Assembly (NCBI RefSeq): GCF_010820665.1
Contig: NZ_JAAIKC010000004.1
Span: 349,626 to 413,625 of the forward strand
DNA length: 64,000 nucleotides
Source: Paenibacillus sp. SYP-B3998
GTDB taxonomy: Bacteria; Bacillota; Bacilli; Paenibacillales; NBRC-103111
Direction: 5' to 3'
Shown here: positions 1 to 8,102 of the stretch, in pieces
Layout: every line of letters starts with the position of its first letter
Numbering within the stretch: position 1 is the stretch's first letter
Notes under the pieces: model-generated
Database searches by the model: none
Told to the model about the DNA's origin: nothing
What the model saw: the letters and a program-made list of their open reading frames with translations, nothing else
Position numbers and translations under genes: made by a program

Positions 1-32
1 AGTAAGTAATGGAATCAAATGAAGGATTTCAG

Positions 33-61
33 ATAAGGGCAGCCATATTCGGTGTCCTTAT
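33..61. repeat. Intergenic hairpin at left edge
   Basis: An imperfect stem pairs ATAAGG (33-38) with CCTTAT (56-61) around a loop containing CCATATTCGG. No T-run follows, so it is not a clear terminator. Its arms and loop resemble the larger inverted repeat at 62165-62216, suggesting a shared intergenic hairpin type. Confidence 0.35.
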
Positions 62-87
62 TCGCATAGGCTTGTAAAAAAAATCCA

Positions 88-116
88 TTGACCGGCCAGG
101 GCTTCAGTGATAAGAT
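88..116 (+). promoter_or_regulatory. Candidate SigA promoter for guaB
   Basis: TTGACC (88-93), a 17-nt spacer and TAAGAT (111-116) lie 48 bases before the guaB start. The -35 is 5/6 and the -10 is 4/6 of consensus. No purine riboswitch core was seen in this leader. Confidence 0.5.
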
Positions 117-164
117 TGAAAAAATTTACCCACAGACGCAAATTAATGAGGAGGAAGTTTAAAA

Positions 165-1664
165 GTGGCCACGTATTATATGGAACCATCCCGTACGTTC
201 AGTGAGTTTCTCTTGATCCCTAATCTAACGACGAAGGATTGTACACCAACGAATGTAAATTTGAAAACACCGTTAGTAAAGTTTAACAAAGGTGAGGAAC
301 CACCTATTTCTTTGAACATTCCATTCTCCTCTGCTGTGATGCAGGCTGTATCGGATGACGGTATGGCCATTGCTTTGGCACGTGCCGGGGGGATTTCTTT
401 TATTTTCGGTTCTCAATCGATTGAGCAAGAAGCTCAAATGGTAAAGAAGGTCAAAGGTTATAAGGCCGGATTTGTTGTTAGCCGTTCGAATTTAACGCCA
501 GATCATACACTCAGCGACGTGCTGGAGTTGAAGGAGCAAACAGGTCACTCTTCCGTAGCAATTACGCATGATGGAACGGCGAATGGGAAATTGCTTGGCA
601 TTGTAACAGGTCGCGATTATCGGATCAGCCGAGATTCGCTGGATCGACCGATCAAGCTTTTTATGACGCCTTTTGAGAAGTTAGTGTATGGCGCATCGGG
701 TATTACGTTATCGGAAGCAAACAATTTGATATGGGAACATAAATTAAATTGCTTGCCAATCGTCGATGAGAATCAGAATTTGGAGTATCTCGTTTTTCGT
801 AAAGATTATGACGAGCATAAGGAGAATCCACTGGAGCTTTTGGACTCGAATAAAAGCTATATCGTCGGAGCTGGAATCAATACCAAGGACTACATGGAGA
901 GAGTGCCTGCACTCGTCGAAGCGGGCGTAGATATCCTTGTCATCGATTCTTCGGATGGATACAGCGAGTGGCAGCGGGAAACGGTTCAATACGTGAAGGC
1001 GAATTTCGATGTGAAGATTGGAGCCGGTAACGTCGTTGACCGCGAAGGTTTTCTCTACTTGGTAGAGTCGGGTGCCGACTTCGTGAAGGTAGGCATCGGT
1101 GGAGGCTCCATCTGCATTACTCGTGAACAAAAAGGGATTGGTCGTGGACAAGCTTCTTCATTGATGGAAGTCGTGGAAGCGCGCGATCAATATTTTAAAG
1201 AAACAGGGACTTATATTCCAATTTGCTCCGATGGTGGTATTGTACATGACTACCATGTTACGCTTGCTTTGGCTATGGGCGCTGATTTTGTTATGCTTGG
1301 CAGATATTTTGCTCGCTTTGACGAAAGCCCGACAAGAAAGCTGCGTGTGGGCAATAACTTCGTGAAAGAGTATTGGGGCGAAGGCTCGAATCGCGCACGC
1401 AATTGGCAGCGTTATGACACTGGCGGTAAAGGCAAGCTCTTGTTCGAAGAAGGCGTTGATTCTTACGTACCCTATGCGGGAAGCTTGCAGGAGAACTTGG
1501 ACAAGACGATTGGTAAAATGAAATCTACAATGTGCAACTGTGGTTCCCTTAGCATTGAAGAGCTGAAACGAAATGCAAGAATTACGCTCGTTTCCGGAAC
1601 AAGCCTTGTTGAAGGCGGAGCGCATGACGTGATTCTGAAGGAAAGTAGTTTATCCGAAGAGTAA
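165..1664 (+). CDS. guaB: IMP dehydrogenase, Tritrichomonas-like type
   Basis: It should oxidise IMP to XMP with NAD+, the committed step of guanine nucleotide synthesis, in the cytoplasm. The 499-residue protein is a TIM barrel interrupted by a CBS-domain insert at about residues 100-220. The catalytic loop [10 protein letters not shown] places the nucleophile at Cys317, and the flap [15 protein letters not shown] supplies Arg416-Tyr417. The start is GTG with GAGGAGG just upstream. The sequence does not look like the usual Bacillus GuaB (about 488 residues). It closely resembles, from memory, IMPDH of the protist Tritrichomonas foetus along its whole length, including the MCNCG and SLVEGGAHD motifs near the C-terminus. 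A second conventional guaB may exist elsewhere. The enzyme call is very safe; the subtype comparison rests on memory. Confidence 0.95.
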   Translation: MATYYMEPSRTFSEFLLIPNLTTKDCTPTNVNLKTPLVKFNKGEEPPISLNIPFSSAVMQAVSDDGMAIALARAGGISFIFGSQSIEQEAQMVKKVKGYKAGFVVSRSNLTPDHTLSDVLELKEQTGHSSVAITHDGTANGKLLGIVTGRDYRISRDSLDRPIKLFMTPFEKLVYGASGITLSEANNLIWEHKLNCLPIVDENQNLEYLVFRKDYDEHKENPLELLDSNKSYIVGAGINTKDYMERVPALVEAGVDILVIDSSDGYSEWQRETVQYVKANFDVKIGAGNVVDREGFLYLVESGADFVKVGIGGGSICITREQKGIGRGQASSLMEVVEARDQYFKETGTYIPICSDGGIVHDYHVTLALAMGADFVMLGRYFARFDESPTRKLRVGNNFVKEYWGEGSNRARNWQRYDTGGKGKLLFEEGVDSYVPYAGSLQENLDKTIGKMKSTMCNCGSLSIEELKRNARITLVSGTSLVEGGAHDVILKESSLSEE

Positions 1665-1687
1665 GCATAAACTTAGCAAACAGTAAG

Positions 1688-1734
1688 AGGCTTCCCTCTC
1701 GCATCTTTGAAAGATGTGGAAGGAAGCCTTTTTC
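1688..1734 (+). terminator. Rho-independent terminator after guaB
   Basis: AGGCTTCC (1688-1695) pairs with GGAAGCCT (1722-1729), with an inner CATCTTT/AAAGATG stem and a following T-run. It sits between convergent guaB and manA. Confidence 0.85.
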
Positions 1735-1758
1735 TACGTACAAATGATGTAACAGCGG

Positions 1759-2724
1759 TTAAGGAAGGTAGCTGCGAATAACCGTCATGCTTCCCTCAAG
1801 CGAATAGCTGCCAAGATTGGCAGGAAGCAAGAAGCAATCGCCAGGCTTCGTAGAGATGCTGCCATCTGCCCAGGCCAGTGTGCCATTGCCGTCAGCGATG
1901 ACAAGAATAACAAAGCTCTCTGGGGATGTTTGTAGTTCCCATTTTGGTCCTACAAGTCCTTTCTCCACCGTGAAAAAGGGAGATTGAGCAAGAGTAAGCC
2001 ATGTGCTAGCTTCGCTCATATCTGTTTTCATAAAGGTAGAGCCGGAACCTTCATAGGCAATTACATTTAAGGAATCTTCAATATGAAGTGCGCGAGGCTT
2101 ACCGTCGAGGCCTGGACGATTATAATCGTATAAACGATATGTCGTATCGGAGTTTTGCTGAATTTCGGCAACAAGAACGCCTGCGCCTAACGCGTGAACC
2201 GTTCCAGCCGGAATATAGAAGGAATCCCCTGCTTCAACAGGAACCTCTTGCAAACAGTCCAAGATGCGATTCTCGGCAATTGCTTGTGCAAGGCTTTCTC
2301 GCGTGACGCCGTCCTTCATCCCATATATAATTTTAGCGCCGGGCTTTGCGTCCAAGATGTACCACATTTCGGTTTTGCCTAGCTCGCCAGCCGCAAGATT
2401 CTTATAATGATCGTTCGGGTGTACTTGAACGGAAAGGTCATCTTCACAATCCAATAATTTAATTAGAAGCGGGAAACGGCCATTTTTTTCAGAAAATCCT
2501 TTGGAACCAAACAGTGTGCTGCCATATTGCTCACGAATTTCGTCAAGTCCAAGGCCTGCAAGTTCTCCATTGATAACCTTCGTTGTCCCATTCGGATGGT
2601 CGCCGATCATCCAGCCTTCGCCAATGGCTCCTTCTGGTAGCTGGAAACCAAACTTCTCTAGGGTTCTCCCTCCCCAGACACGTTCTTTCATTTCAGGTTG
2701 AAATTGAAGCGGGTATGATTTCAA
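1759..2724 (-). CDS. manA: Mannose-6-phosphate isomerase, class I
   Basis: It interconverts mannose-6-phosphate and fructose-6-phosphate, feeding GDP-mannose synthesis or mannose catabolism. The 321-residue length fits the short Bacillus-type enzymes of the cupin fold. Zinc-site residues are visible: QVHPND, KTEMWYIL and YIPAGTVHALG, followed by the active-site stretch NSDTTYRLYDYNR. The ATG follows GGGAGAG. It is a single gene, convergent with guaB. The sugar-nucleotide gene at 38217-40625 could use the same pathway if it makes GDP-mannose, but the two loci are not linked. Confidence 0.93.
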   Translation of the reverse strand: MKSYPLQFQPEMKERVWGGRTLEKFGFQLPEGAIGEGWMIGDHPNGTTKVINGELAGLGLDEIREQYGSTLFGSKGFSEKNGRFPLLIKLLDCEDDLSVQVHPNDHYKNLAAGELGKTEMWYILDAKPGAKIIYGMKDGVTRESLAQAIAENRILDCLQEVPVEAGDSFYIPAGTVHALGAGVLVAEIQQNSDTTYRLYDYNRPGLDGKPRALHIEDSLNVIAYEGSGSTFMKTDMSEASTWLTLAQSPFFTVEKGLVGPKWELQTSPESFVILVIADGNGTLAWADGSISTKPGDCFLLPANLGSYSLEGSMTVIRSYLP

Positions 2725-2795
2725 TGCTCTCCCTACTTTCTATAAGTTCTCCTATCCTAAAAAGCTTATACAAGCTCCTTTGCATTATATCATGT

Positions 2796-3404
2796 CTATC
2801 TTTTTTCTACAGCTAACAAGTAGGGAGCGTTCAGGTTGGTATTAGCAAATTGATAGCGCAGCACCTGAAAAGACGCTAGCGGAAGATCCCGCGCCCACTG
2901 CTCAACAGCGCTGGCTTCTTGCGCTCCGCCATCGTGCCCGCTGTACAGCACGATGGTTGTTACACCGCCCTTACGCAGTAAACGAAGGGCGGATTCAAGA
3001 GCAGGGATCGTTGATTCCTGCGTAGTAATGGTATGTGGATCGGCGCCGGGCAAATAGCCGAGGTTGAAGCTTACCGCGGCGACTTTGCCATGCTGCGTCA
3101 GTGGTACCACCTTTTCCATAAGCTCGTGACTGCACAGGCTCATGTGAACGCAAGAAGATGCGTCTGAAAGCTCTTTCTCCAGACGCATCCTTGTTTGATC
3201 CAGCGCTTGCTGCTGAATATCGAAGCCGTATACACTGCCGCGGCGCCCGACCAGCTTCGCCAAGAATAAAGCATCCACCCCGTTGCCTAGTGTCGCATCG
3301 ACAACGGTATCGCCAGATTGTGCTCGCTGACTAATCAATTGATGAGCGAAGCTCAAAACAGAAACAAACCCCATACTACGAATGGCCTCCATACGATTTA
3401 TCAT
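2796..3404 (-). CDS. mnmM: tRNA U34 methyltransferase MnmM (YtqB family)
   Basis: A 202-residue class I SAM-dependent methyltransferase. The SAM motif VVDATLGNGVDALFLAKLVG lies at about residues 33-52, followed by an acidic strand end (VYGFDIQ) and the NLGYLPGADP loop that replaces the usual NPPY. This matches the YtqB family, shown in Bacillus to convert nm5U to mnm5U at the tRNA wobble position. It begins 22 bases after the stop of the radical SAM gene, so the two are probably co-transcribed, as in Bacillus (ytqA-ytqB). The ribosome site is weak (GAAGAAAA), and the ATG at about residue 11 is a possible alternative start. Confidence 0.85.
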   Translation of the reverse strand: MINRMEAIRSMGFVSVLSFAHQLISQRAQSGDTVVDATLGNGVDALFLAKLVGRRGSVYGFDIQQQALDQTRMRLEKELSDASSCVHMSLCSHELMEKVVPLTQHGKVAAVSFNLGYLPGADPHTITTQESTIPALESALRLLRKGGVTTIVLYSGHDGGAQEASAVEQWARDLPLASFQVLRYQFANTNLNAPYLLAVEKR

Positions 3405-3426
3405 TTTTCTTCAAGGCCTGGACAAT

Positions 3427-4398
3427 TTAAGCGAAGAAGCCCTCTTGTTTACCCTTCCAATGTTTGCCTTGCCAAGAACTTCTGCGTTTTAATTCCGCGT
3501 CAAAAGCGTTCAGTACTTCCCATTTCTTAAGACTCCACATGGGGCCAATCAGCAAGTCACGAGGGGCATCCCCTGTAAGACGGTGGACAATCATTTCGGG
3601 GGGCAATGTCTCCAACGTGTCGATGACTAGGTCTACATACTCATCCTTTTCAAGGAATTGAAGCAGCCCTGCTTCGTATTGTTTAACCATAGGCGTTTTG
3701 CGCATTAGATGAAGCAAATGAATTTTGATACCCTGAACGTCCATTTGAGCGACAGCGCGTCCAGTGTCCAGCATCATTTCATGCGTTTCCCCGGGTAAAC
3801 CATATATGATGTGTGCGCAGGTGCGAATATTGTGCTTCCTGAGCTTAGCAACAGCATCCAAATAGCACTGCGTGTCATGGGCGCGGTTAATCAACTCTGA
3901 AGTGGATTCGTGTACGGTTTGCAGACCCATCTCGACCCAAAGGTAAGTACGCTGATTTAACTCTGCCAAGTATTCGATAACATCGTCAGGCAAGCAATCA
4001 GGTCTGGTCGCGATGGATAAACCGACAACGCCGGGTTGCTGGAGGATGACCTCATAATATTCGCGCAATTGCTCTACAGGCGCATAAGTATTGGTATAAG
4101 CCTGAAAGTAACCGATATATTTGGCTTCCGGCCATTTTTGATGCTGTGAGTCTCGAATGTTATTAAACTGTGTGACAAGATCATCGCGGCGGCTTCCCGC
4201 GAAATCCCCAGACCCCCGCGCACTGCAAAAGGTGCATCCGCCTGTTGCGATATTTCCGTCCCTATTCGGACATGTAAAGCCTGCATCGAGCATGACTTTA
4301 AACACTTTTCCGCCAAAGACATCACGCATTTCATAATTCCATGTATGGAAACGTTTGTCCCCCCATAACAGAGGAGATTCCTGAGTTAGAGTATTCAT
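3427..4398 (-). CDS. ytqA: TIGR01212-type radical SAM protein (YtqA)
   Basis: A 323-residue radical SAM protein of the YtqA/YhcC group. An atypical cluster motif, Cys-(x9)-Cys-x2-Cys within TCPNRDG..GGCTFC at about residues 42-57, binds the [4Fe-4S] cluster. Later stretches IATRPDCLPDDVIEYL, VEMGLQTVHE and HIIYGLPGE are typical of the TIM-barrel core. It precedes mnmM in the same direction, so a role in wobble-uridine modification is plausible; the exact reaction cannot be seen from sequence. The ATG lies about 12 bases after AGGAGC, a slightly long spacing. Confidence 0.88.
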   Translation of the reverse strand: MNTLTQESPLLWGDKRFHTWNYEMRDVFGGKVFKVMLDAGFTCPNRDGNIATGGCTFCSARGSGDFAGSRRDDLVTQFNNIRDSQHQKWPEAKYIGYFQAYTNTYAPVEQLREYYEVILQQPGVVGLSIATRPDCLPDDVIEYLAELNQRTYLWVEMGLQTVHESTSELINRAHDTQCYLDAVAKLRKHNIRTCAHIIYGLPGETHEMMLDTGRAVAQMDVQGIKIHLLHLMRKTPMVKQYEAGLLQFLEKDEYVDLVIDTLETLPPEMIVHRLTGDAPRDLLIGPMWSLKKWEVLNAFDAELKRRSSWQGKHWKGKQEGFFA

Positions 4399-4546
4399 CT
4401 AAGGTCGTGCTCCTTTCCTAAACTATTGTAGCGAAAATCATTCATGAAAGCGACCCCCTGCCTTTCCAGTAAGTCCCCCGTTAAAAGCGGCATCTAAGGA
4501 GCATGATAACTTTGTATCACATTACAAGTGCGAGAGGGGATTCTCC

Positions 4547-5194
4547 ATGAAAAAGCTTCGTACGGTAACATTAGCAGTCGCTTTAACTACGGCTTTGAGT
4601 TTTGGCGCGGTCGGCGCACATGCAAATACTGCCAGCACGTCAAGCGGAAGCTCGGGGATGAATAGCTACACAGGGACGACTAGTACGTCTTCGTCCAACA
4701 TGGGATTAGGAGGAACAACGGGAGGTTTGACAGGAACCTACGGAACGGGGACTACGACACCATCGACGTATACAGGGAGCAATTACGACGCCACTGTGGG
4801 GACAGGGTATGGTACGGGAACAACGGGGACAGGTTATGGTACAGGCACTGCGGGAACAGGGTATAGTGCCGGTACCGATACGACGGGTAAAACGAGCCCA
4901 GGCACGTATAAAGGGAACGCGTACAATGGAACAGGCACAAGCACTTATTCGACTCCTTACAACACAGGTGTTAAGGATCAAATCAAAGGTTACAGTAATA
5001 ACATGCTAGACCGAATGAGTACGACAGGGGCAGGGGTTAAAAACCACGATGGTAATTATGATACTTCCTCCTATCGTGCCTACGCGAACACTGCTGCTAC
5101 CACCAGAGGTACGAATTGGGGTTGGTTAGGTCTTGTTGGTTTGCTGGGTCTTGCTGGCTTACGAGGAAATAATAGAACAAGAACTAGAGACTAA
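4547..5194 (+). CDS. Secreted Gly/Thr-rich protein with WGxxGxxG tail
   Basis: A 215-residue exported protein. Residues 1-27 form a signal peptide (MKKLRTVTLAVALTTALSFG) ending at AHA. The body is low complexity with repeated GTGYGTGTTGT-like units at about 75-110. The C-terminus is WGWLGLVGLLGLAGLRG followed by the basic tail NNRTRTRD. This tail matches WGxxGxxG-type terminal anchors or sorting signals, which combine a short glycine-rich hydrophobic stretch with a positive end. The ATG follows GAGAGGGG. The repeats are DNA-level tandem repeats, so their number may vary among strains. Function is unknown. Confidence 0.8.
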   Translation: MKKLRTVTLAVALTTALSFGAVGAHANTASTSSGSSGMNSYTGTTSTSSSNMGLGGTTGGLTGTYGTGTTTPSTYTGSNYDATVGTGYGTGTTGTGYGTGTAGTGYSAGTDTTGKTSPGTYKGNAYNGTGTSTYSTPYNTGVKDQIKGYSNNMLDRMSTTGAGVKNHDGNYDTSSYRAYANTAATTRGTNWGWLGLVGLLGLAGLRGNNRTRTRD

Positions 5195-5226
5195 GCTATA
5201 AGAAGCCCTAAGCTGTAGGTAACATG

Positions 5227-5265
5227 AAGAGCGTCTTCCATTTCAAGGGGGACGCTTCTTTCTTT
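5227..5265 (+). terminator. Terminator after the WGxxGxxG gene
   Basis: AAGAGCGTC pairs with GACGCTTCTT with one bulge, continued by CC/GG, followed by TTTCTTTG. Confidence 0.65.
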
Positions 5266-5341
5266 GTTTAACTTGATCTGCTGTTATCTAGCATTCATAA
5301 AGTAATGGCTAGATCGTCAAACTAAGCGTATGTAAATTTTT

Positions 5342-5370
5342 TTGATTTTTTGCCGAGAATCGTCTATGAT
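5342..5370 (+). promoter_or_regulatory. SigA promoter for trmB
   Basis: TTGATT (5342-5347), exactly 17 bases, then TATGAT (5365-5370). Transcripts starting just downstream would carry both hairpin repeat units at 5400-5480 in the trmB leader. Confidence 0.65.
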
Positions 5371-5399
5371 TTGTATTCGATAGCTTGTGAAGGCTTATC

Positions 5400-5480
5400 C
5401 TTACGATGTGAGTTTTTCAAGGCGAAAACTCAGCGTATGCTTACGAAGCCAGTTTTGCTACGCAAAACACTCTAGGGAGG
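5400..5480 (+). repeat. Two-unit 40-nt hairpin repeat ending in the trmB ribosome site
   Basis: Unit 1 (5400-5439, 40 nt) and unit 2 (5440-5480) both begin CTTACGAWG. Each contains a short hairpin: GAGTTTT/AAAACTC in the first and GTTTTGC/GCAAAAC in the second. Unit 1 ends CTCAGCGTATG and leads straight into unit 2. Unit 2 ends CTCTAGGGAGG, which is the trmB Shine-Dalgarno. The same architecture occurs at 40641-40800 (minus strand) and 44341-44381. Confidence 0.75.
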
Positions 5481-5489
5481 CAAATATAG

Positions 5490-6233
5490 ATGCGGTTACG
5501 GGGAAGAAAAGGGATTCGCGAAGACATTGAACGGCAGACAGAACTTGTCGTTTTGAATGCGAAGGATTACAAAGGCAAATGGTCCGAGCTTTTCGGAAAT
5601 AATAATCCTATCCATGCTGAGCTAGGCATGGGCAAAGGTCGTTTTATTAGTGAGATGAGCCGAAAGTATCCGAATATTAATTTTATTGGTGTTGATATGT
5701 ACGATGAACTCATTCGCAAAGCTAGTGAAAAGGCCAAAATCGCTCACAAAATCAGCGATACTGGTAGTGAGAATGATAGCCAAGATGAAATACTAAATAT
5801 TCCGAATTTGAAGCTAATGCTCTTTAATATCGAGCAGATTGAAGAAGCTTTTGCCGATGGAGAGTTAGAACGCATTTATTTGAATTTTAGCGATCCTTGG
5901 CCGAAGAAGAAGCATGCGCGCAGAAGATTAACGCATTCAGGCTTTGTAGAGAAATATCAACAGATCCTGAACAGTAACGGCGAAATTCATCTGAAAACGG
6001 ATTCGCAGTCACTGTTTGAATTCTCCTTAAATTCATTTGCCGATATGGGATTGCGAATGCGCAATATTTCACTGAATTTACATGTAGACGGTATTCATCC
6101 GGATCATGTAATGACAGAATACGAAACCAAATTCGCAGGGCAAGGAATGAATATTCATCGTTGTGAGGTTGTAATCGGCGAGCAAGTGCTGGCAGCACAT
6201 CTGGATAATCTGAAAAAAGAGCGGTCTAATTAG
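5490..6233 (+). CDS. trmB: tRNA (guanosine(46)-N7)-methyltransferase
   Basis: It methylates G46 in the tRNA variable loop using SAM. The 247-residue protein has the SAM-binding stretch HAELGMGKGRFISEM at about 43-57, the acidic IGVDMYDE, and the family signature NFSDPWPKKKHARRRLT at about 132-148. It is longer than usual near residues 85-100 because of an insertion rich in Ser, Asp and Glu (KISDTGSENDSQDEI). The ATG follows AGGGAGG supplied by the hairpin repeat. It ends inside a bidirectional terminator shared with the convergent glycosyltransferase. Confidence 0.95.
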   Translation: MRLRGRKGIREDIERQTELVVLNAKDYKGKWSELFGNNNPIHAELGMGKGRFISEMSRKYPNINFIGVDMYDELIRKASEKAKIAHKISDTGSENDSQDEILNIPNLKLMLFNIEQIEEAFADGELERIYLNFSDPWPKKKHARRRLTHSGFVEKYQQILNSNGEIHLKTDSQSLFEFSLNSFADMGLRMRNISLNLHVDGIHPDHVMTEYETKFAGQGMNIHRCEVVIGEQVLAAHLDNLKKERSN

Positions 6234-6250
6234 ACCTGCTCTTTTTTTAT
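6213..6250. terminator. Bidirectional terminator trmB / glycosyltransferase
   Basis: AAAAGAGC..GGTCT pairs with AGACC..GCTCTTTT; the T-run on plus and the A-run on its left serve both convergent genes. The hairpin includes the trmB stop codon. Confidence 0.8.
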
Positions 6251-6251
6251 T

Positions 6252-7379
6252 TTAACCTAATAGCTGTAGGATCACATTTGAACAATCCGTTGTTGGCAAT
6301 GTCCGCATTTTTCGCGTAATGGAAGCACGCCGCGCTTCTACATCCGAATATCTGTCAGCGAGCATGGATAGCCAATTCTCGATTGTAACCGAGGAGCGAA
6401 TCCGCTCTCCTAAACCCTGCACCGTGAAGTAATGTAGATTTTCTTCCTCTTGACCGGGAATCGGATCGTAGAACAACATAGGAATCGATTTGGCTAGCCC
6501 TTCCGAACAGGTCATTCCCCCAGGCTTGGTAACGAGTAAATCGGAAACCTCCATGAGTTTGCCGATTTCTTTGGTAAATCCAAGCAGTCTTATATTGGGA
6601 TGCTGATAGCGAGGGTCTGTGGAGAGCTTTTTCATAGCTTTCTCATTGTTGCCCAAGCAGAACAAGAACTGAATCTTTTCTCTCCATGCCAACAAATGCT
6701 CGCTAAGTGAATCGCCTCCGATTAAACCCCATCCTCCACCCATGACAAGTACAGTAGGCATAGGCAGTAATTGAAATTCTTTTCGAATCATTGGTTTATC
6801 ATGCGCTTCGCGAAAGCTGGGATGTACAGGTATTCCCGTTATTTCGACTTGAGCAGGCGCTATGCCTCGTCCAAGCAGCTTGTTTTTGACATCTTCTGTA
6901 GAGACCAAATACTTATTGACTTCATCGCTTACCCAAGTGCCATGAACGTCGTAATCCGTTATAACCGTGCAAAGAGGGATGGAAAGACCAGCTCTTTTCA
7001 GTCGGGAGACGACGACATTGGGGAATGGATGTGTACAAACGATGGCCTGCGGGGCCCATTGCTGAATAATCGCTGCTGTTTGTGCATAGAAAATGCGATG
7101 AAGAGCCATCTGTGTCAAACGATTTAATGATTTCTTATATTGGGATTTGTACAGTTTTCCATAGAGTTTGGGTTGTGAGATGACCGTCTTCTTGTAAGCG
7201 TGGAAAATCCAAGGCGCCAGCGTTGGATGCAGGAATGCGCCAAGCTCCAACACGCGTGTCTCAATATCTGAGCAGCGCTGCTCCAAAGAAACCGATAAGG
7301 CGAGAGCGGCCTGTGTATGGCCAGCCCCGAAACCTTCGGATAAAATAAGAATTCGTTTTTTTTCGTACGTAACATCCAT
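6252..7379 (-). CDS. MGDG-synthase-like (UgtP-type) glycosyltransferase
   Basis: A 375-residue GT-B enzyme of family GT28. The N-terminal ILSEGFGAGHTQAALAL resembles the acceptor-binding start of UgtP and plant MGDG synthases. VLVMGGGWGLIGG at about 210 and TKPGGMTCSEGLAKSIPMLFYDPIPGQEEEN at about 285-315 form the nucleotide-sugar site. Such enzymes add glucose or galactose to diacylglycerol at the inner membrane face, giving glycolipids that anchor lipoteichoic acid. The PAP2 phosphatase lies 6 bases upstream in the same direction. The sugar and number of additions cannot be told from sequence. Confidence 0.85.
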   Translation of the reverse strand: MDVTYEKKRILILSEGFGAGHTQAALALSVSLEQRCSDIETRVLELGAFLHPTLAPWIFHAYKKTVISQPKLYGKLYKSQYKKSLNRLTQMALHRIFYAQTAAIIQQWAPQAIVCTHPFPNVVVSRLKRAGLSIPLCTVITDYDVHGTWVSDEVNKYLVSTEDVKNKLLGRGIAPAQVEITGIPVHPSFREAHDKPMIRKEFQLLPMPTVLVMGGGWGLIGGDSLSEHLLAWREKIQFLFCLGNNEKAMKKLSTDPRYQHPNIRLLGFTKEIGKLMEVSDLLVTKPGGMTCSEGLAKSIPMLFYDPIPGQEEENLHYFTVQGLGERIRSSVTIENWLSMLADRYSDVEARRASITRKMRTLPTTDCSNVILQLLG

Positions 7380-7385
7380 TTCGGT

Positions 7386-7913
7386 TTACCCCCAGAAAGC
7401 TACTGTCCCCAGAGCAGCAGTCGTTCCGATGAAGCAGCCTGCCAGGCAGTCGGAAGGATAGTGCAGCCCTAAGTAAATACGCGATATTCCAACGATTAGA
7501 GCAATGGGAATGAGAATAAGTCCAAGAATCGGCATAGCTGCAACGAAAGGAATGAGGATGGAAAAAATGGCCGTTGTATGTCCTGATGGGAAGGAATGAT
7601 CTGTCAGTGGATTTTTCCCAATGATTGTCTGTGGGAGCACCAGATATGGGCGCAGTCGCGGATATTTCTTTTTAATAATGGCAACTGGGATATGACTGAT
7701 TGTGAGGGCGATTAACGCCTGAATGCCAGCCGTGCGCATTGTTCCTTGACCGAATAAAGCAAAGCACAGAGAGATAACAATCGTTGCTGTAGCTCCGCCT
7801 AAATGTGTGATTTTAGAAAATAAATGATCGAGGAAAGAGTGCTGGATACGTTGATTCACAAAGCAGAACATTCGCGTTTCATGATGCTGAAGCCAGTGGA
7901 CGACTTTGCTCAT
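7386..7913 (-). CDS. PAP2-family phosphatase (undecaprenyl-PP phosphatase-like)
   Basis: A membrane phosphatase of about 175 residues with several transmembrane helices. The PAP2 motifs are KKYPRLRP (K-x6-RP), PSGHT and SRIYLGLHYPSD (SR-x5-H-x3-D). Small Bacillus relatives act on undecaprenyl pyrophosphate or phosphatidylglycerophosphate. I place the start at the ATG 7911-7913 (MSKVVHW) because AAGGAGG lies 8 bases upstream; the frame stays open to 8054, but that extension has no ribosome site and does not look like PAP2 sequence. The bases before the ATG read CTTACGAAGGAGG, resembling the head of the hairpin repeat. It is probably co-transcribed with the GT28 gene. Confidence 0.85.
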   Translation of the reverse strand: MSKVVHWLQHHETRMFCFVNQRIQHSFLDHLFSKITHLGGATATIVISLCFALFGQGTMRTAGIQALIALTISHIPVAIIKKKYPRLRPYLVLPQTIIGKNPLTDHSFPSGHTTAIFSILIPFVAAMPILGLILIPIALIVGISRIYLGLHYPSDCLAGCFIGTTAALGTVAFWG

Positions 7914-8102
7914 GATGGCAGCCTCCTTCGTAAGCTTTTTGATACTTTCATAATTAATATTGTAGAGTGCATTTATTAAAAGAACATTAACGCTATAACA
8001 AATTTTTCGAAATTCCAATTTTACTTTCCTTTGATCTAACGTTAACAATTCCATGCTAGCATGGGGGGGGATAAGGGAATTGAAGGTAAAGGGGCTGACG
8101 GA

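Noticed and set aside
1..164. Purine riboswitch before guaB
   Set aside because: The leader is short and lacks the conserved three-way junction core; only a promoter and ribosome site are evident.
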